From: Thermoguttaceae bacterium
GTDB lineage: Bacteria; Planctomycetota; Planctomycetia; Pirellulales; Thermoguttaceae
Direction of reading: 5' to 3'
NCBI GenBank assembly: GCA_017447865.1
Contig: JAFSMO010000089.1
Span: 1-44,538, forward strand
Length of the DNA stretch: 44,538 nt
Shown here: positions 33,270-42,001 of the stretch, in pieces
How positions within the stretch are numbered: the first letter of the stretch is position 1
Layout of the letters: each line of letters opens with the position of its first letter
Notes under the pieces: model-generated
Databases searched by the model: none
The model's input: only the letters and a program-made list of their open reading frames with translations
Told to the model about the DNA's origin: nothing
Made by a program: the position numbers and the translations under genes

Positions 33270-34298
33270 TCAGATCATCACCTGCTTCCGCGTCATGATC
33301 GCCTCGATCTCCTTGTGGCACAGGATGACCGAGTCGGACGCCAGCGAGCAGTCGAGAATTTCCGACTTCACGCCCGTCTCGATGGAGCGTTTCGCCTCGG
33401 TGAGTTCCTGCTCGAACGGGAACGTGTCGGAGCAGGCGGGCAGCTCGGGCTTCGTGACCGTGCCGTCCTCGTTCAGGACCGTCAGCGGAAGGTCCGCGTA
33501 CAGGTCGCACAGGACCGTCGCTTTCTCGAAATGGACCTCAAAGCCAAACGTGAACGGGCGGCCGGCCTGCATGATCGCGCCGCTGGTGGCCGTCACGACG
33601 ATGGACGGATCATCGTACAGGAACTGGACGTTGAAGTATTCCGGCACGTTTTCCTTGCGGCAGCGGCCCACGCCCTGCACCGCCTTCGGCATTCCGAAGA
33701 AGTAGCGGATGAAATGCGCGTCATGCACGTGCAAATCGAGCATCGGGCCCCCTACAATATCGAGGTCGTAGTAGTGAACGAGCCACTTCGGGTCGGCCGT
33801 CACGCGGAAGAAGTTTCCGCCGAGGACTTTCCCCCAGCGCCCGTCTTTTTTGGCGTCAATGAGGAATTTGTAGGCGGGGAAGAACGGGAGCACGTGGCCA
33901 ATATTCAGGATCTTCCCGGTTTCGGCGGCGGTCTGGGCCATCGCGGTCCCTTCCGCGGCGCTCAGGGCGATCGGCTTCTCGCAGAAAACGTGCTTTCCGC
34001 CCTTCAAAGCCATGATCGTGGCCTCAGCGTGCTGGTTCGGCGGGAGGCAAACGTCCACCATGTCCACGTTCGGATCCGCGACCATGTCGGCCAGCTCCGT
34101 GTAACAGGCGAACGGACTCATGTCCATCATGGTCCCCTGCGGACCGAAATTTCCCTTGATCGTGGTCCAGTCCCCGGCCAGACGCGCCTGATTGTACTTT
34201 TCGCAGAACGCGACGACTTTCACCCCCGGGATGTTCTGGTAGGCGAGGTAGTGGATCATCCCCATGAAACCGATTCCGGCAATTCCGATTTTCAGCAT
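33270..34298 (-). CDS. Gfo/Idh/MocA-family NAD(P)-dependent oxidoreductase
   Basis: A 342-residue cytoplasmic enzyme from ATG 34298 (AAGGAG upstream). The nucleotide-binding motif is G5-I-A-G8-I-G10-F-M-G13. The conserved E107-K108-P109 (CEKP) is intact, with Lys as the catalytic residue, and D/H residues in the C-terminal domain (LDLHVHDAHFIRYFFG) match the family. The substrate is a sugar or inositol derivative that cannot be specified. It is the first gene of the probable operon: own promoter at 34348-34376, then the transferase-like, phosphatase, phosphoesterase and kinase genes. Confidence 0.92.
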   Translation of the reverse strand: MLKIGIAGIGFMGMIHYLAYQNIPGVKVVAFCEKYNQARLAGDWTTIKGNFGPQGTMMDMSPFACYTELADMVADPNVDMVDVCLPPNQHAEATIMALKGGKHVFCEKPIALSAAEGTAMAQTAAETGKILNIGHVLPFFPAYKFLIDAKKDGRWGKVLGGNFFRVTADPKWLVHYYDLDIVGGPMLDLHVHDAHFIRYFFGMPKAVQGVGRCRKENVPEYFNVQFLYDDPSIVVTATSGAIMQAGRPFTFGFEVHFEKATVLCDLYADLPLTVLNEDGTVTKPELPACSDTFPFEQELTEAKRSIETGVKSEILDCSLASDSVILCHKEIEAIMTRKQVMI

Positions 34299-34347
34299 GC
34301 TATTTCTCCTTGGGCAGGCGGTTGGAAATAAAAAACCAATTTTTTTC

Positions 34348-34376
34348 ATTTTAACAAATTCCCCGCCAAATGTCAA
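34348..34376 (-). promoter_or_regulatory. Promoter of the oxidoreductase-led operon
   Basis: Minus-strand TTGACA (34371-34376) and TAAAAT (34348-34353), exactly 17 bases apart, about 50 bases upstream of the start. Confidence 0.75.
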
Positions 34377-34537
34377 GCGTTCGGAATTAAAAAGAAATTA
34401 AAAAAAGAGAAAAATATTTAAGGAAACGCGCCCGAAAACTCCCGGCTCAAAGCAAAATCAGAAGATTTATCTCCCCTGCTCTTTTTCTTTAACTTGACAA
34501 AATCTTACACTTTTTCCAAAGATTCCCTTGCCCCCCC

Positions 34538-34565
34538 TTGATAAAAGTGAAAATTTTACTATAAT
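34538..34565 (+). promoter_or_regulatory. Promoter of rplU
   Basis: TTGATA (34538-34543) and TATAAT (34560-34565), 16 bases apart, about 65 bases before the rplU ATG. A TTGACA at 34494-34499 has no good partner at the right distance. Confidence 0.7.
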
Positions 34566-34630
34566 ATGCTCTATTAAGTACTATGAATTCAAATTATGTC
34601 ACTAGAACCTTTTTTTAACAGAGGAAAACA

Positions 34631-34951
34631 ATGTACGCGATTATTCGTGAAAGTGGACGTCAGTTCAAAGTTGAAGTTGGGTCCGAGTTTCAGATCGACT
34701 ATCGTGAAGGTCTGAAAAAAGACGACGAAATCGTCTTCGACGATGTTCTCGCCTGCCGCACCGATGAAAAACTCCTCATCGGTCAGCCGACCCTGAATGT
34801 TAAGGTCAAGGCGACCGTTTACGACGCCGAAGTCAAAGGCCCGAAGCTCAACGTTCAGAAATTTACCCGTCGTGCGACTTACCGCAAACGCAACAGTCAC
34901 CGTCAGAAGTACATCACCGTTAAGGTGACCGCCATCGAAGTGGCCGAGTGA
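34631..34951 (+). CDS. rplU: Ribosomal protein bL21
   Basis: A 106-residue 50S subunit protein of normal length (about 103 in E. coli). Landmarks: MYAIIRESGRQFKVEVG at the start, DDEIVFDDVL, and the basic RRATYRKRNSHRQKYITVKV near the end. GAGGA precedes the ATG. It has its own promoter and a terminator (34989-35023) and is not followed by rpmA (bL27), its usual neighbour. The next gene is on the opposite strand. Confidence 0.97.
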   Translation: MYAIIRESGRQFKVEVGSEFQIDYREGLKKDDEIVFDDVLACRTDEKLLIGQPTLNVKVKATVYDAEVKGPKLNVQKFTRRATYRKRNSHRQKYITVKVTAIEVAE

Positions 34952-34988
34952 TTTCTGACTGAGAGCCTTTAAGGCTTTCCCGGATCCC

Positions 34989-35023
34989 GCGGATGCTTTC
35001 AAATGAAAGCGTCCGCTTTTTTT
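34989..35023 (+). terminator. Rho-independent terminator of rplU
   Basis: GCGGATGCTTTC (34989-35000) pairs with GAAAGCGTCCGC (35005-35016), with one G-T pair and an AAAT loop, followed by seven T. It lies 37 bases after the rplU stop. Confidence 0.9.
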
Positions 35024-35035
35024 GTGCCCTCACAC

Positions 35036-35542
35036 TCACCGGATACGAATATTCCCCCGCCGCCAGTTCGGCTCGATCCACTGAAAAGCGTCGGCGCAGT
35101 ACAGAATTTGCGGCTCCTCATTCTCCGGCCAGATCACCCCCACCACATCAAAACGAACGGGCCGGGACTCCGGGATCTCATTCTCCCGAAGCCAGAGCCG
35201 GGCCGCGTGGCAGACGTCCTGGCGTTTCGCCGCCGAGATCGCGCTCAACGGCGTGCCGAATTCGTCCCAGTTCTTCGCCCGGGAGCGCACCTCCACGAAC
35301 ACGATGGTCTGCCGTTCGTCGTTCAGAACCATGATCAAATCGATCTCGCCCGAGACCCGCCCGCCGGTCTTCGAAAGGTGGGTTTTCGCATTCTGCTCCA
35401 GGCACGTCATGCTGTGCTGAGTCTCCAGAAACCACCTCGCCACCCGCTCGCAGTTCGGCCCCAGCGGGAGCCGCTGCGCGGTCAGTTCCGCCGGGATCTG
35501 CAGCGGGCGAGGACGAAAAAACCGATTCAGGAAACCAAACAT
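35036..35542 (-). CDS. YraN/UPF0102-family nuclease-like protein
   Basis: A 168-residue protein. The endonuclease-like core G-E-I-D-L-I (65-70, GEIDLI) followed by VFVEVRSR (81-88) is the family signature. The region LGPNCERVARWFLETQ before it matches the family N-terminus. The family is related to Holliday-junction resolvases; its biological role is unsettled. The ATG at 35542 overlaps the stop of the oxidoreductase gene by one base (TGATG), so the two genes are translationally coupled. The N-terminal ~25 residues are extra. Confidence 0.85.
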   Translation of the reverse strand: MFGFLNRFFRPRPLQIPAELTAQRLPLGPNCERVARWFLETQHSMTCLEQNAKTHLSKTGGRVSGEIDLIMVLNDERQTIVFVEVRSRAKNWDEFGTPLSAISAAKRQDVCHAARLWLRENEIPESRPVRFDVVGVIWPENEEPQILYCADAFQWIEPNWRRGNIRIR

Positions 35543-36903
35543 CAGAGCGTCCATCCGTTATGGTACGGCTGGGAGATGAGCGCCTGCGCCTCCGTATTGT
35601 TCGCGATGGTGAGCGTCTCCGGGTCAAACTCGACCGCTTTGCCCGTCATGACCGCGAGGTTCCCGAGCAGCACGAACTCAGTTACGGGGATCGCGTACTC
35701 GAAATTGGCGCTGGCCGCCTGCCCGCCCCGGCACGCTTCGTACCATTCGGGCATCACGCCGCCGCGGCGTTCGATCGTCTTCGGAACGTTCGCGAACTTT
35801 TCGGCCCGCTCCGGATCAAGGATCCGGTCGTTGAACATCATCCCCTCAGTCCCGACGTAGAGCACGCCCTCGGCCGGGAACATTTCGGAGCCCATGCACT
35901 TCGGGACCGGCGGTTTCAGGCCGCCGTCGTACCACGTGAGGCGGATCTCCGGGAAATCCTCGCTTGCCGGGTAGTCGTACGTCACCATGCAGCCGATCGG
36001 GTACGAAACTTTGTAAGCGCGCGTGCTGGAGGCCGTGATCCGGGTCGGGTGCTTCAGGCGGAACATCCGGTACGGAAGATTGGCACGGTGGCACCCCATG
36101 TCGCCGAGCGAGCCGGTCCCGAAGGCGAACCAGCCGCGGAAGTTGAACGGGTGGTAAACGCCGCGTTTGCCCCAGTTCGCGCACGCCATGCCGGGGTACG
36201 GGCAATTTTCCGGCCACTGGTCCGCAAAGGGCCGTTTCTCTGCCGGGCCAAGCCAGAGATCCCAGTCGAACGTGGACGGGACCGGGTCTTCCCAGTTCGG
36301 GTAGTCGAGCATCCCCTGCGGCCAGACCGGACGCCCCGACCAGGCGTGGATCTCGCGGATCTCGCCGATCGCGCCGGCGTAGATCAGTTCCATGGTCCGG
36401 CACGCCTGCTCGCTCGTGTTCGGCTGCATCGTGACCTGGGTCGCGGTCCCGGCTTCCCGCACCGCCTTGAGCACCGCCCGGCCTTCCTCGATGGTCCGCG
36501 TCAGGGGCTTCACGCAGCAAACGTGCTTCTTCGCCCGAAGGGCCGCGAGCGTGATGATGGCGTGCGTGTGGTCCGGCGTGCCGCAGTAAACCGCGTCGAT
36601 TTTGTCGCCTTCCGAGTTGAGCAGATCGCGGAAATCCCGGTACTTGCGGGCCTCGGGGAAAACGTCGTAGGTCTTTTTCGCGTGGACGTCATCCACGTCG
36701 CACAGCGCGACGACCTGGAACCCGGCGTCCCGAGCGTCTTTGAGCTGGGGGTGACCGATCCCACCGATCCCGATCCCGGCGAGGGTCACACGGTCATTGG
36801 GGGCGGTCCCGGCTTCGCCTCCCAGAACGTAACGCGGAACGATCGTCACCGCGGCACCGGCAAAAAGGGCGGATTTCAGAATCTGACGGCGAGTTAAAGG
36901 CAT
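35542..36903 (-). CDS. Tat-signal Gfo/Idh/MocA-family oxidoreductase
   Basis: A 453-residue protein with a Tat signal (MPLTRRQILKSALFAGAAVT). The Rossmann motif GIGIGGIG follows, then TPDHTHA and a family loop reading CCVKPLTRT. In most members this loop is C-E-K-P; here Glu is Val (V131) while K132 and P133 remain. The C-terminal domain has aromatic-rich segments (WYDGGLKPP, GWFAFGTGSLGDMG). In the periplasm a tightly bound cofactor would be needed. AAGGAG precedes the ATG and a consensus promoter lies upstream (36967-36995). yraN-like is co-transcribed. Confidence 0.9.
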   Translation of the reverse strand: MPLTRRQILKSALFAGAAVTIVPRYVLGGEAGTAPNDRVTLAGIGIGGIGHPQLKDARDAGFQVVALCDVDDVHAKKTYDVFPEARKYRDFRDLLNSEGDKIDAVYCGTPDHTHAIITLAALRAKKHVCCVKPLTRTIEEGRAVLKAVREAGTATQVTMQPNTSEQACRTMELIYAGAIGEIREIHAWSGRPVWPQGMLDYPNWEDPVPSTFDWDLWLGPAEKRPFADQWPENCPYPGMACANWGKRGVYHPFNFRGWFAFGTGSLGDMGCHRANLPYRMFRLKHPTRITASSTRAYKVSYPIGCMVTYDYPASEDFPEIRLTWYDGGLKPPVPKCMGSEMFPAEGVLYVGTEGMMFNDRILDPERAEKFANVPKTIERRGGVMPEWYEACRGGQAASANFEYAIPVTEFVLLGNLAVMTGKAVEFDPETLTIANNTEAQALISQPYHNGWTL

Positions 36904-36966
36904 GGCTTTCTCCTTGATGAATGGATGGAAAGAATTAAAATGAAGTTTCAGGCGAGTTCAGACTTC

Positions 36967-36995
36967 ATTATAAACCAGCGCCGGGCGATTGTCAA
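36967..36995 (-). promoter_or_regulatory. Consensus promoter of the Tat-signal oxidoreductase gene
   Basis: Minus-strand TTGACA (36990-36995) and TATAAT (36967-36972), 17 bases apart: a perfect match to the sigma70 consensus. About 60 bases upstream of the ATG. Confidence 0.85.
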
Positions 36996-37130
36996 GGGGC
37001 TCAACGGGGGCGGACGTCCCGGTTTTTTCCCAAAAATTTCTTTTTTTGAGTTTCAGAGCGTCAAGTCCACTTGATTTTTTGTCAGGAAATATTATGATGA
37101 AGAAAGGGGTTCAGGTTTTTGAAGCCGCCC

Positions 37131-37445
37131 TTAATGGCTGAAAAGATCCATGATCCAGCGATAGAGAAAAAGCATCACGGCGCCCAGCGCGATGCTCAGC
37201 ACAAGGGTGAAAATCTGGAAGAGGTTAAAGTCGGTAACGTCCCACCAGACCCGATACAAATATTTCAGTATCAGCCCGCTGAGGATCGTGGAAACCAGCC
37301 CGAGCAGGAACGTGGTCACGACCCCTTGCAGTTTCTGGCCCGGAACCAGGAGTTTGGCTCCCACGCCTGAAATCGTGGCCATGCCGGTCATGAGCAGGAC
37401 GTAGTTCAGGATCGCGTCAAAATTCGTCAGATTTGCGTTTTCCAT
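37131..37445 (-). CDS. Small integral membrane protein (104 aa), unknown
   Basis: Not recognised. The natural start is ATG 37445 (MENANLTNFDAIL); the longer frame upstream runs through the R1 element and is an artefact of it. Roughly three membrane helices (about 12-32, 40-62, 72-97), with a WW and Asp-containing loop between the second and third. A weak GGGG is the only candidate Shine-Dalgarno. The R1 copy C begins 15 bases upstream, so its promoter or leader may be inside or beyond that element. Confidence 0.75.
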   Translation of the reverse strand: MENANLTNFDAILNYVLLMTGMATISGVGAKLLVPGQKLQGVVTTFLLGLVSTILSGLILKYLYRVWWDVTDFNLFQIFTLVLSIALGAVMLFLYRWIMDLFSH

Positions 37446-37459
37446 CAAAACCCCACAAT

Positions 37460-37584
37460 AATTAGGAATTCGTAATGCGTAATGCGTAATTGACGCTTCG
37501 CGTAACGCTGCTTTCAGAAAGACTTCAACCTTCAAAAGCCGAAGGCTTTTTTAATTACGCATTCCGCATTCCTAATTCCTAATT
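37460..37584. mobile_element. MITE-like element, family R1, copy C (125 bp, inverted relative to A and B)
   Basis: Both 32-bp terminal repeats are complete (37460-37491 and 37553-37584) around a 61-bp core whose AAAAGCC-GAA-GGCTTTT hairpin lies near the right end, so the core orientation is opposite to copies A and B. Length equals copy A exactly. It lies in the leader region of the 104-residue membrane protein gene. Confidence 0.85.
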
Positions 37585-37793
37585 AAAATAAAAGTCCACG
37601 GCTCTCCGTTCTGCCCGTGATGTTCAGGCAGACGCAGAGTCGTGCGTAATTTGGTTTCAGACGCAATGCAGGACCACGCGAAACGAGTCCGGAAACAGAA
37701 TCAGGCAAAATTCACCGGGAGTAATTCCCCTTCACGCCTGATTCCGTCCGTATGGTTCATCACGTTACGGTCTTTTAAACCGCGGTTCAGGTT
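37585..37793. other. Intergenic remainder with no recognisable gene
   Basis: About 210 bases between R1 copy C and the small lipoprotein stop. No frame has a credible start signal, and I see no tRNA or terminator stem. Confidence 0.5.
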
Positions 37794-37988
37794 TTATTTG
37801 GCTTCCTGCAGTTTCGCCGATTCGTTCTGCAGATTGTTGCGCGGACCCGGCGAAGCGTAATGAATGTCGTCGTTAAGGTAGTAACCGCTCGGAAGCGTCT
37901 GCCCGCCGATGTAGGACTGGCATCCGACCGTGACCGCGAGCGCGGCAAACAAACAAATCGCGAAAATGATTCCGTACAGAGGGCGCAT
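37794..37988 (-). CDS. Small lipoprotein of planctomycete type (64 aa)
   Basis: Start fixed by AAGGAGG seven bases before ATG 37988. A basic residue, a hydrophobic stretch (5-21), and a lipobox-like VTVGC (C23). The mature part, with GGQTLPSGYYLNDDIHY and a PGP motif, resembles small secreted proteins common in Planctomycetes, from memory. Function unknown. The leader contains a small AGGGA-TTT-TCCCT hairpin. It is divergent from the 38123 gene. Confidence 0.8.
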   Translation of the reverse strand: MRPLYGIIFAICLFAALAVTVGCQSYIGGQTLPSGYYLNDDIHYASPGPRNNLQNESAKLQEAK

Positions 37989-38122
37989 TCGCCACCTCCT
38001 TGTGCTTTGACTGATGAATGACTCAGGGAAAATCCCTAAATCCGAAAATCCTTTAAGTACCTCTGTAATTGTTATCGTCGAAAAAAACCTCAAACTTTAA
38101 CAAAAATTTCAGGAGTTTTTAT

Positions 38123-39181
38123 ATGATCCGAAAAGTTTACCCGGTTTTCCTGTTTTTCCTCTCGGGAATCGCCCTTTGGGGGGAGTGGCCCCCTCTGCTC
38201 GCCCAGCGTCCTGGGGGAAATTCCAAAATCTCCATCCGGCTCGAAATTTTCTGCGACGGCCAGCTCCAGCCCATGGAGGCCCAGCAGTGGGGGCGCGAGC
38301 TGAGCGGGGCCGGCTTCCAGAGCGTTCAGGTCCGGGCCGGGGCCAGCGCCGACGCGCTCGACATTCAGCCGCTCGGCGCCGGGTTCTACTCGGCTTCGGG
38401 AATGCTCACGAAAAATAATCAGCTCCTTCTGACCGGCGGCCGGCGCTTTTCACTCAGCGAAAGCCGCCAGGTGAAGCCGTACCTCGAGGAAAAGATCCTG
38501 GAACTGGAACAGGCCGAGGCCGAAGAAAAAGAGGAAAAAGCGGCGGAAGGGACGCAGGATGTGCTTCTGCGCGAGCTTTCCGTCCCGGTCGGGTTCCAGA
38601 CGAAGGGAATGCCGCGGAAACTGGTCCTCAAGCAGATGCTCCAGACGTTTCGCCTCCCGATCCGCGTCCCGTCCAGCCTGAAAAAAGCCTTCGATGAGGA
38701 AGACCTCGTGGAGGAAGAACTCAAAGGCGTGGCGCGCGGCACGGCCCTGGCGTACGTCCTGCGCTACATCGGGTACTGCGTCCAGCCAGAAAATGCGGAC
38801 GACGGCGGGCTCTCCCTGCGGATCGTCAGCGCTCCCAACGCCGACGCGAAAAAAATGATCCCGATCGGCTACGCGGCTCCAAGGGCCACGGTGGACGAGC
38901 TCTCCGAAAGTTTCGAGGCGAACGTGGACGGCGCGTCGGCCAAGCGCGTGCTGGACTCACTGCAGGACCGGCTGGACGTCCCGTTCCTCTACGACTACAA
39001 TTCCATGGCCGGGCTGGGGATCGAGCCGTCGGACGTGGTGATCCATCAGAAACCGGGAAAATTCACCTACAACAGACTCCTGAACGCGGTCCTCTTCCAG
39101 GCCCAGCTCCAGCGCGAGACCCGGGTCGATGAGGCGGGAAACGTCTTTTTCTGGATCACGACGATGAAGAGCGCGGACTGA
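38123..39181 (+). CDS. Secreted protein with STN-like C-terminal domain, unknown
   Basis: A 352-residue protein from ATG 38123 (AGGAG upstream). Signal peptide about 1-28 (ending LLAQ). The middle has a Glu-rich coiled-coil-like stretch (EEKILELEQAEAEEKEEKAA). The last 90 residues (AKRVLDSLQDRLDVPFLYDY ... NRLLNAVLFQAQLQ) resemble the secretin/TonB short N-terminal (STN) fold. No catalytic motif is evident. It precedes a beta-helix gene by 116 bases. Confidence 0.72.
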   Translation: MIRKVYPVFLFFLSGIALWGEWPPLLAQRPGGNSKISIRLEIFCDGQLQPMEAQQWGRELSGAGFQSVQVRAGASADALDIQPLGAGFYSASGMLTKNNQLLLTGGRRFSLSESRQVKPYLEEKILELEQAEAEEKEEKAAEGTQDVLLRELSVPVGFQTKGMPRKLVLKQMLQTFRLPIRVPSSLKKAFDEEDLVEEELKGVARGTALAYVLRYIGYCVQPENADDGGLSLRIVSAPNADAKKMIPIGYAAPRATVDELSESFEANVDGASAKRVLDSLQDRLDVPFLYDYNSMAGLGIEPSDVVIHQKPGKFTYNRLLNAVLFQAQLQRETRVDEAGNVFFWITTMKSAD

Positions 39182-39203
39182 ACCCGGCGCGTTGAGGGGC
39201 CTC

Positions 39204-39231
39204 TTGATTTTTTTCCCCAAGAGAGTAAAAT
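39204..39231 (+). promoter_or_regulatory. Candidate promoter of the large beta-helix gene
   Basis: TTGATT (39204-39209) and TAAAAT (39226-39231), 16 bases apart, about 65 bases before the ATG at 39298. Confidence 0.5.
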
Positions 39232-39297
39232 GGTTTTAATTTCCCGGAGCATTCGACTCGGCTGAACCCACCGTCCTTTTTCATTTTAGAGGCCCTC

Positions 39298-41961
39298 ATG
39301 AAACCCCGATTTTTGCTTCCCTTCCTCGTTTTCAGCTTCCTCTTTTGCGCGGCACTTTCGGCCCGGACTTTCGTCGTTTCGCCGGACGGAGCCTCGACAG
39401 ACGGCATGACGCTCGAGCGGGCCGTCGCCTCGATCCCGATCCTTTCCGACCGCGGCGTTGACGTGGAGATCGTTCTGAAAGGCGGGATCTACACGATCGA
39501 AAAACCCATTGAGTTCGGCAAAATGCAGGGGGCCATGATCGAATTCGAACCGGGAAAGTACGCAAGCCGCGTGATCGTGCGGGCCGCGGAGGGGGAAAAG
39601 GTCCTGATCACCGGCGGAAAGGTCCTGAAAAACTTCGTCCCGTGGAAGAACGGGATCTTCAAAACGAACGTCCGGGAACAGGGACTTGACGGCGTGGATT
39701 TCAAGGTCCTCGTGGCGGACGGCGAGCGGCAGCGGATGGCGCGTTGGCCCAATTTCGACCCGGAAAATCCCTACGCCGGCGGCTGGGCGTACGCAGACGG
39801 CGAGTACATTCCTATGTACCAGACCATCGAGGGCGAACCGAAAAACCAGTTCCGCTACAAACCGGAGGACGCGCGGGAATGGCGTCGGCCCGAGGAGCTG
39901 CGCGTCATGGTTTTTCCGCGTTACAACTGGTGGAATAATCAGGTCACCGTGAAGTCGATCGACCGGGACGCGCGGCTGGTCACGCTCACCGCGAACTGCT
40001 CGTACCCGATCCGGCCGAACGACCGGTACTACATCGAAAACGCCCTGGAGGAGCTGGACGCGCCGGGCGAGTGGTACCTGGACCGCGAGGACGGAACGCT
40101 TTACTTCTACCCGCCGAAAAACCCGGTCACCGGCAAAGACCGGACGCTCGAGGAGATGAACCAGATGACCGTCACGGCTCAGGCTGCGTCGTGCCTTTTC
40201 GTCCTGAAGGAAACGCAGGGGATCGAATTCCGCGGCCTGACGCTCGAAAACGCGACCCACGAGGCGGCAGTCGTGAAAAACTGCTCCGACGTCGTGTTCA
40301 CGGACTGCGTGGTCCGGAATATTGGCTCGTACAAATCCACGGCGCTTTACTTCCAGCAGTGCACACGCTGCGGGGTCAAACGCTCCGAGATCTCGTTCAT
40401 CGGCGGAACTGCCGTCGGCCTGAACGGCGGCGATAAAGTGACGCTCACGCCCGGCGAAAACTTCGTCGAGGACTGCGTGATCCACCACACGGGGATCGAC
40501 TTCAAGCAGGGGGTCGGCGTCTCGCTGACCGGCGTGGGAAACCGCGCTTCCCACTGCGAGATCCACGACTGTCCCCGCTTCGGGATCGGTTTTGGAGGCC
40601 AGAATCAGATCATCGAGTTCAACCACATTCACCACGTAAACCTCGAAACGAGCGACACGGGTGCGATCTACACGGGCGGGCGCGACTGGATCTCCTCGTA
40701 CGGGACCCAGGTCCGCTACAATTACTTCCACGACGTTCTGGGCTTCGGCTGGAACGCGCAGGAAAAAGCGTGGAAAAGCCCGCATTTCTGCTGGGGGATC
40801 TACCTCGACGATAATACGGGGGGCGTGGACGTTTACGGGAACGTCGTGGTCGGGTGCATCCGCGGCCTGATCCACCTGCACAACGGCCGCGACAATCACA
40901 TCTGGAACAATATTTTCGTCGATGGGACGCTGAACCAGTTCGAGGCGAACGGCTGGACCGTCGATTCAAGAAACTGGAACGAGCATTTCCCCACGATGGT
41001 GACGGGCTACGAGTCCATCGCCGACGCGCCCGCCTGGAACGCCATGCGTCATCACGGCCAGCACCCGAAAGACGCGCCTCTGCCCGACGGCTCGATCATG
41101 CAGGGGAACAAGCTCTGGAACAATATTTTCTACTTTTCCAATCCGGACGCGAACTGCTTCGGGACCCGGTGGTTCAACCCGAAATTCAACGAGAGCGACC
41201 GCAACCTGATCTGGAACTACGCCGATCCGGAGGCGGTGATCCACGCGACGGCCGCGGGCTACGAAGGGGAACCGAAGACCGTGGCGGAGATCCCCGTGAA
41301 CAACCCGGGCTTTGAGTCGGGCGAAGCCGGCAAATTCCCGCCCCAGTGCCGCTGGCAGTCCAATCCGAGCGGCAAAGCGGTGATCGTCCTCGACGATTCG
41401 GTCGCGCACAGCGGAAAGCAAAGCCTCCGCATCGAGGCCGACTTCAATCCGGCCAACACGAACAATACGGTCCCGGCCCTCGTTTTCCCGGGGATCCAGC
41501 TGAAGGAAGGAAACTCTTACCGCGTCTCGGCGTGGTATCGGGCCGCGGCTGAAAACGGCTCCGCGCGCATCGGGATCCACTACTACCGCCCCGGCACGTA
41601 CTGGGGAGCAGGCTCCGCCTCAACGATCGGCACGGAATGGAAAAAACTCTCGCACGTGGTGCGCGTTCCGAAGAAAGGCGAATCCGGCTGGAAAGAGGGG
41701 ATGGACTCGTTCAATATTTCCATCGCCAATCCATCCCGCGACGGCGTGACGCTCTGGGTCGATGACGTTCAGCTCGAAGAGGTGCAGCCGGTCAGCACGC
41801 TGGAATTCTGGCAAAGCCTCGGTTTCGACCGGCACAGCGTGGTGGCCGATCCTCTTTTTGAGGACGCGAAAAACGGCGACTACCGCCTGAAAAAAGACTC
41901 GCCGGCGTGGAAACTCGGATTCCAGCCGATCCCCCTGGATGAAATTGGGCCGAGGAAGTAA
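39298..41961 (+). CDS. Secreted right-handed beta-helix protein with CBM inserted before its last segment
   Basis: An 887-residue protein. Signal peptide 1-21 (ending LSA) and entry motif RTFVVSPDGASTDG. Helix rungs span roughly 290-560 (IEFRGLTLENATHEAAVV, VVFTDCVVRNIGSY, NFVEDCVIHHTG, IIEFNHIHHV, VYGNVVVGCIRG). At about 667-833 a jelly-roll module of CBM4/9 type starts with NPGFESGEAGKFP and ends with LWVDDVQLEEVQP. After it comes the family's normal closing segment (FWQSLGFDRHSVVADPLF, then NGDYRLKKDSPAWKLGF). The CBM thus appears inserted into the enzyme rather than appended. GAGG precedes the ATG. Confidence 0.87.
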   Translation: MKPRFLLPFLVFSFLFCAALSARTFVVSPDGASTDGMTLERAVASIPILSDRGVDVEIVLKGGIYTIEKPIEFGKMQGAMIEFEPGKYASRVIVRAAEGEKVLITGGKVLKNFVPWKNGIFKTNVREQGLDGVDFKVLVADGERQRMARWPNFDPENPYAGGWAYADGEYIPMYQTIEGEPKNQFRYKPEDAREWRRPEELRVMVFPRYNWWNNQVTVKSIDRDARLVTLTANCSYPIRPNDRYYIENALEELDAPGEWYLDREDGTLYFYPPKNPVTGKDRTLEEMNQMTVTAQAASCLFVLKETQGIEFRGLTLENATHEAAVVKNCSDVVFTDCVVRNIGSYKSTALYFQQCTRCGVKRSEISFIGGTAVGLNGGDKVTLTPGENFVEDCVIHHTGIDFKQGVGVSLTGVGNRASHCEIHDCPRFGIGFGGQNQIIEFNHIHHVNLETSDTGAIYTGGRDWISSYGTQVRYNYFHDVLGFGWNAQEKAWKSPHFCWGIYLDDNTGGVDVYGNVVVGCIRGLIHLHNGRDNHIWNNIFVDGTLNQFEANGWTVDSRNWNEHFPTMVTGYESIADAPAWNAMRHHGQHPKDAPLPDGSIMQGNKLWNNIFYFSNPDANCFGTRWFNPKFNESDRNLIWNYADPEAVIHATAAGYEGEPKTVAEIPVNNPGFESGEAGKFPPQCRWQSNPSGKAVIVLDDSVAHSGKQSLRIEADFNPANTNNTVPALVFPGIQLKEGNSYRVSAWYRAAAENGSARIGIHYYRPGTYWGAGSASTIGTEWKKLSHVVRVPKKGESGWKEGMDSFNISIANPSRDGVTLWVDDVQLEEVQPVSTLEFWQSLGFDRHSVVADPLFEDAKNGDYRLKKDSPAWKLGFQPIPLDEIGPRK

Positions 41962-42001
41962 AAAAAGAAAAACCGTTCAACGAAAGATCAAGGAATCCCC
42001 C

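Noticed and set aside
9328..37584. R1 copies considered as a CRISPR array
   Set aside because: Copies are thousands of bases apart, are terminal inverted repeats rather than direct repeats, and have no spacers.
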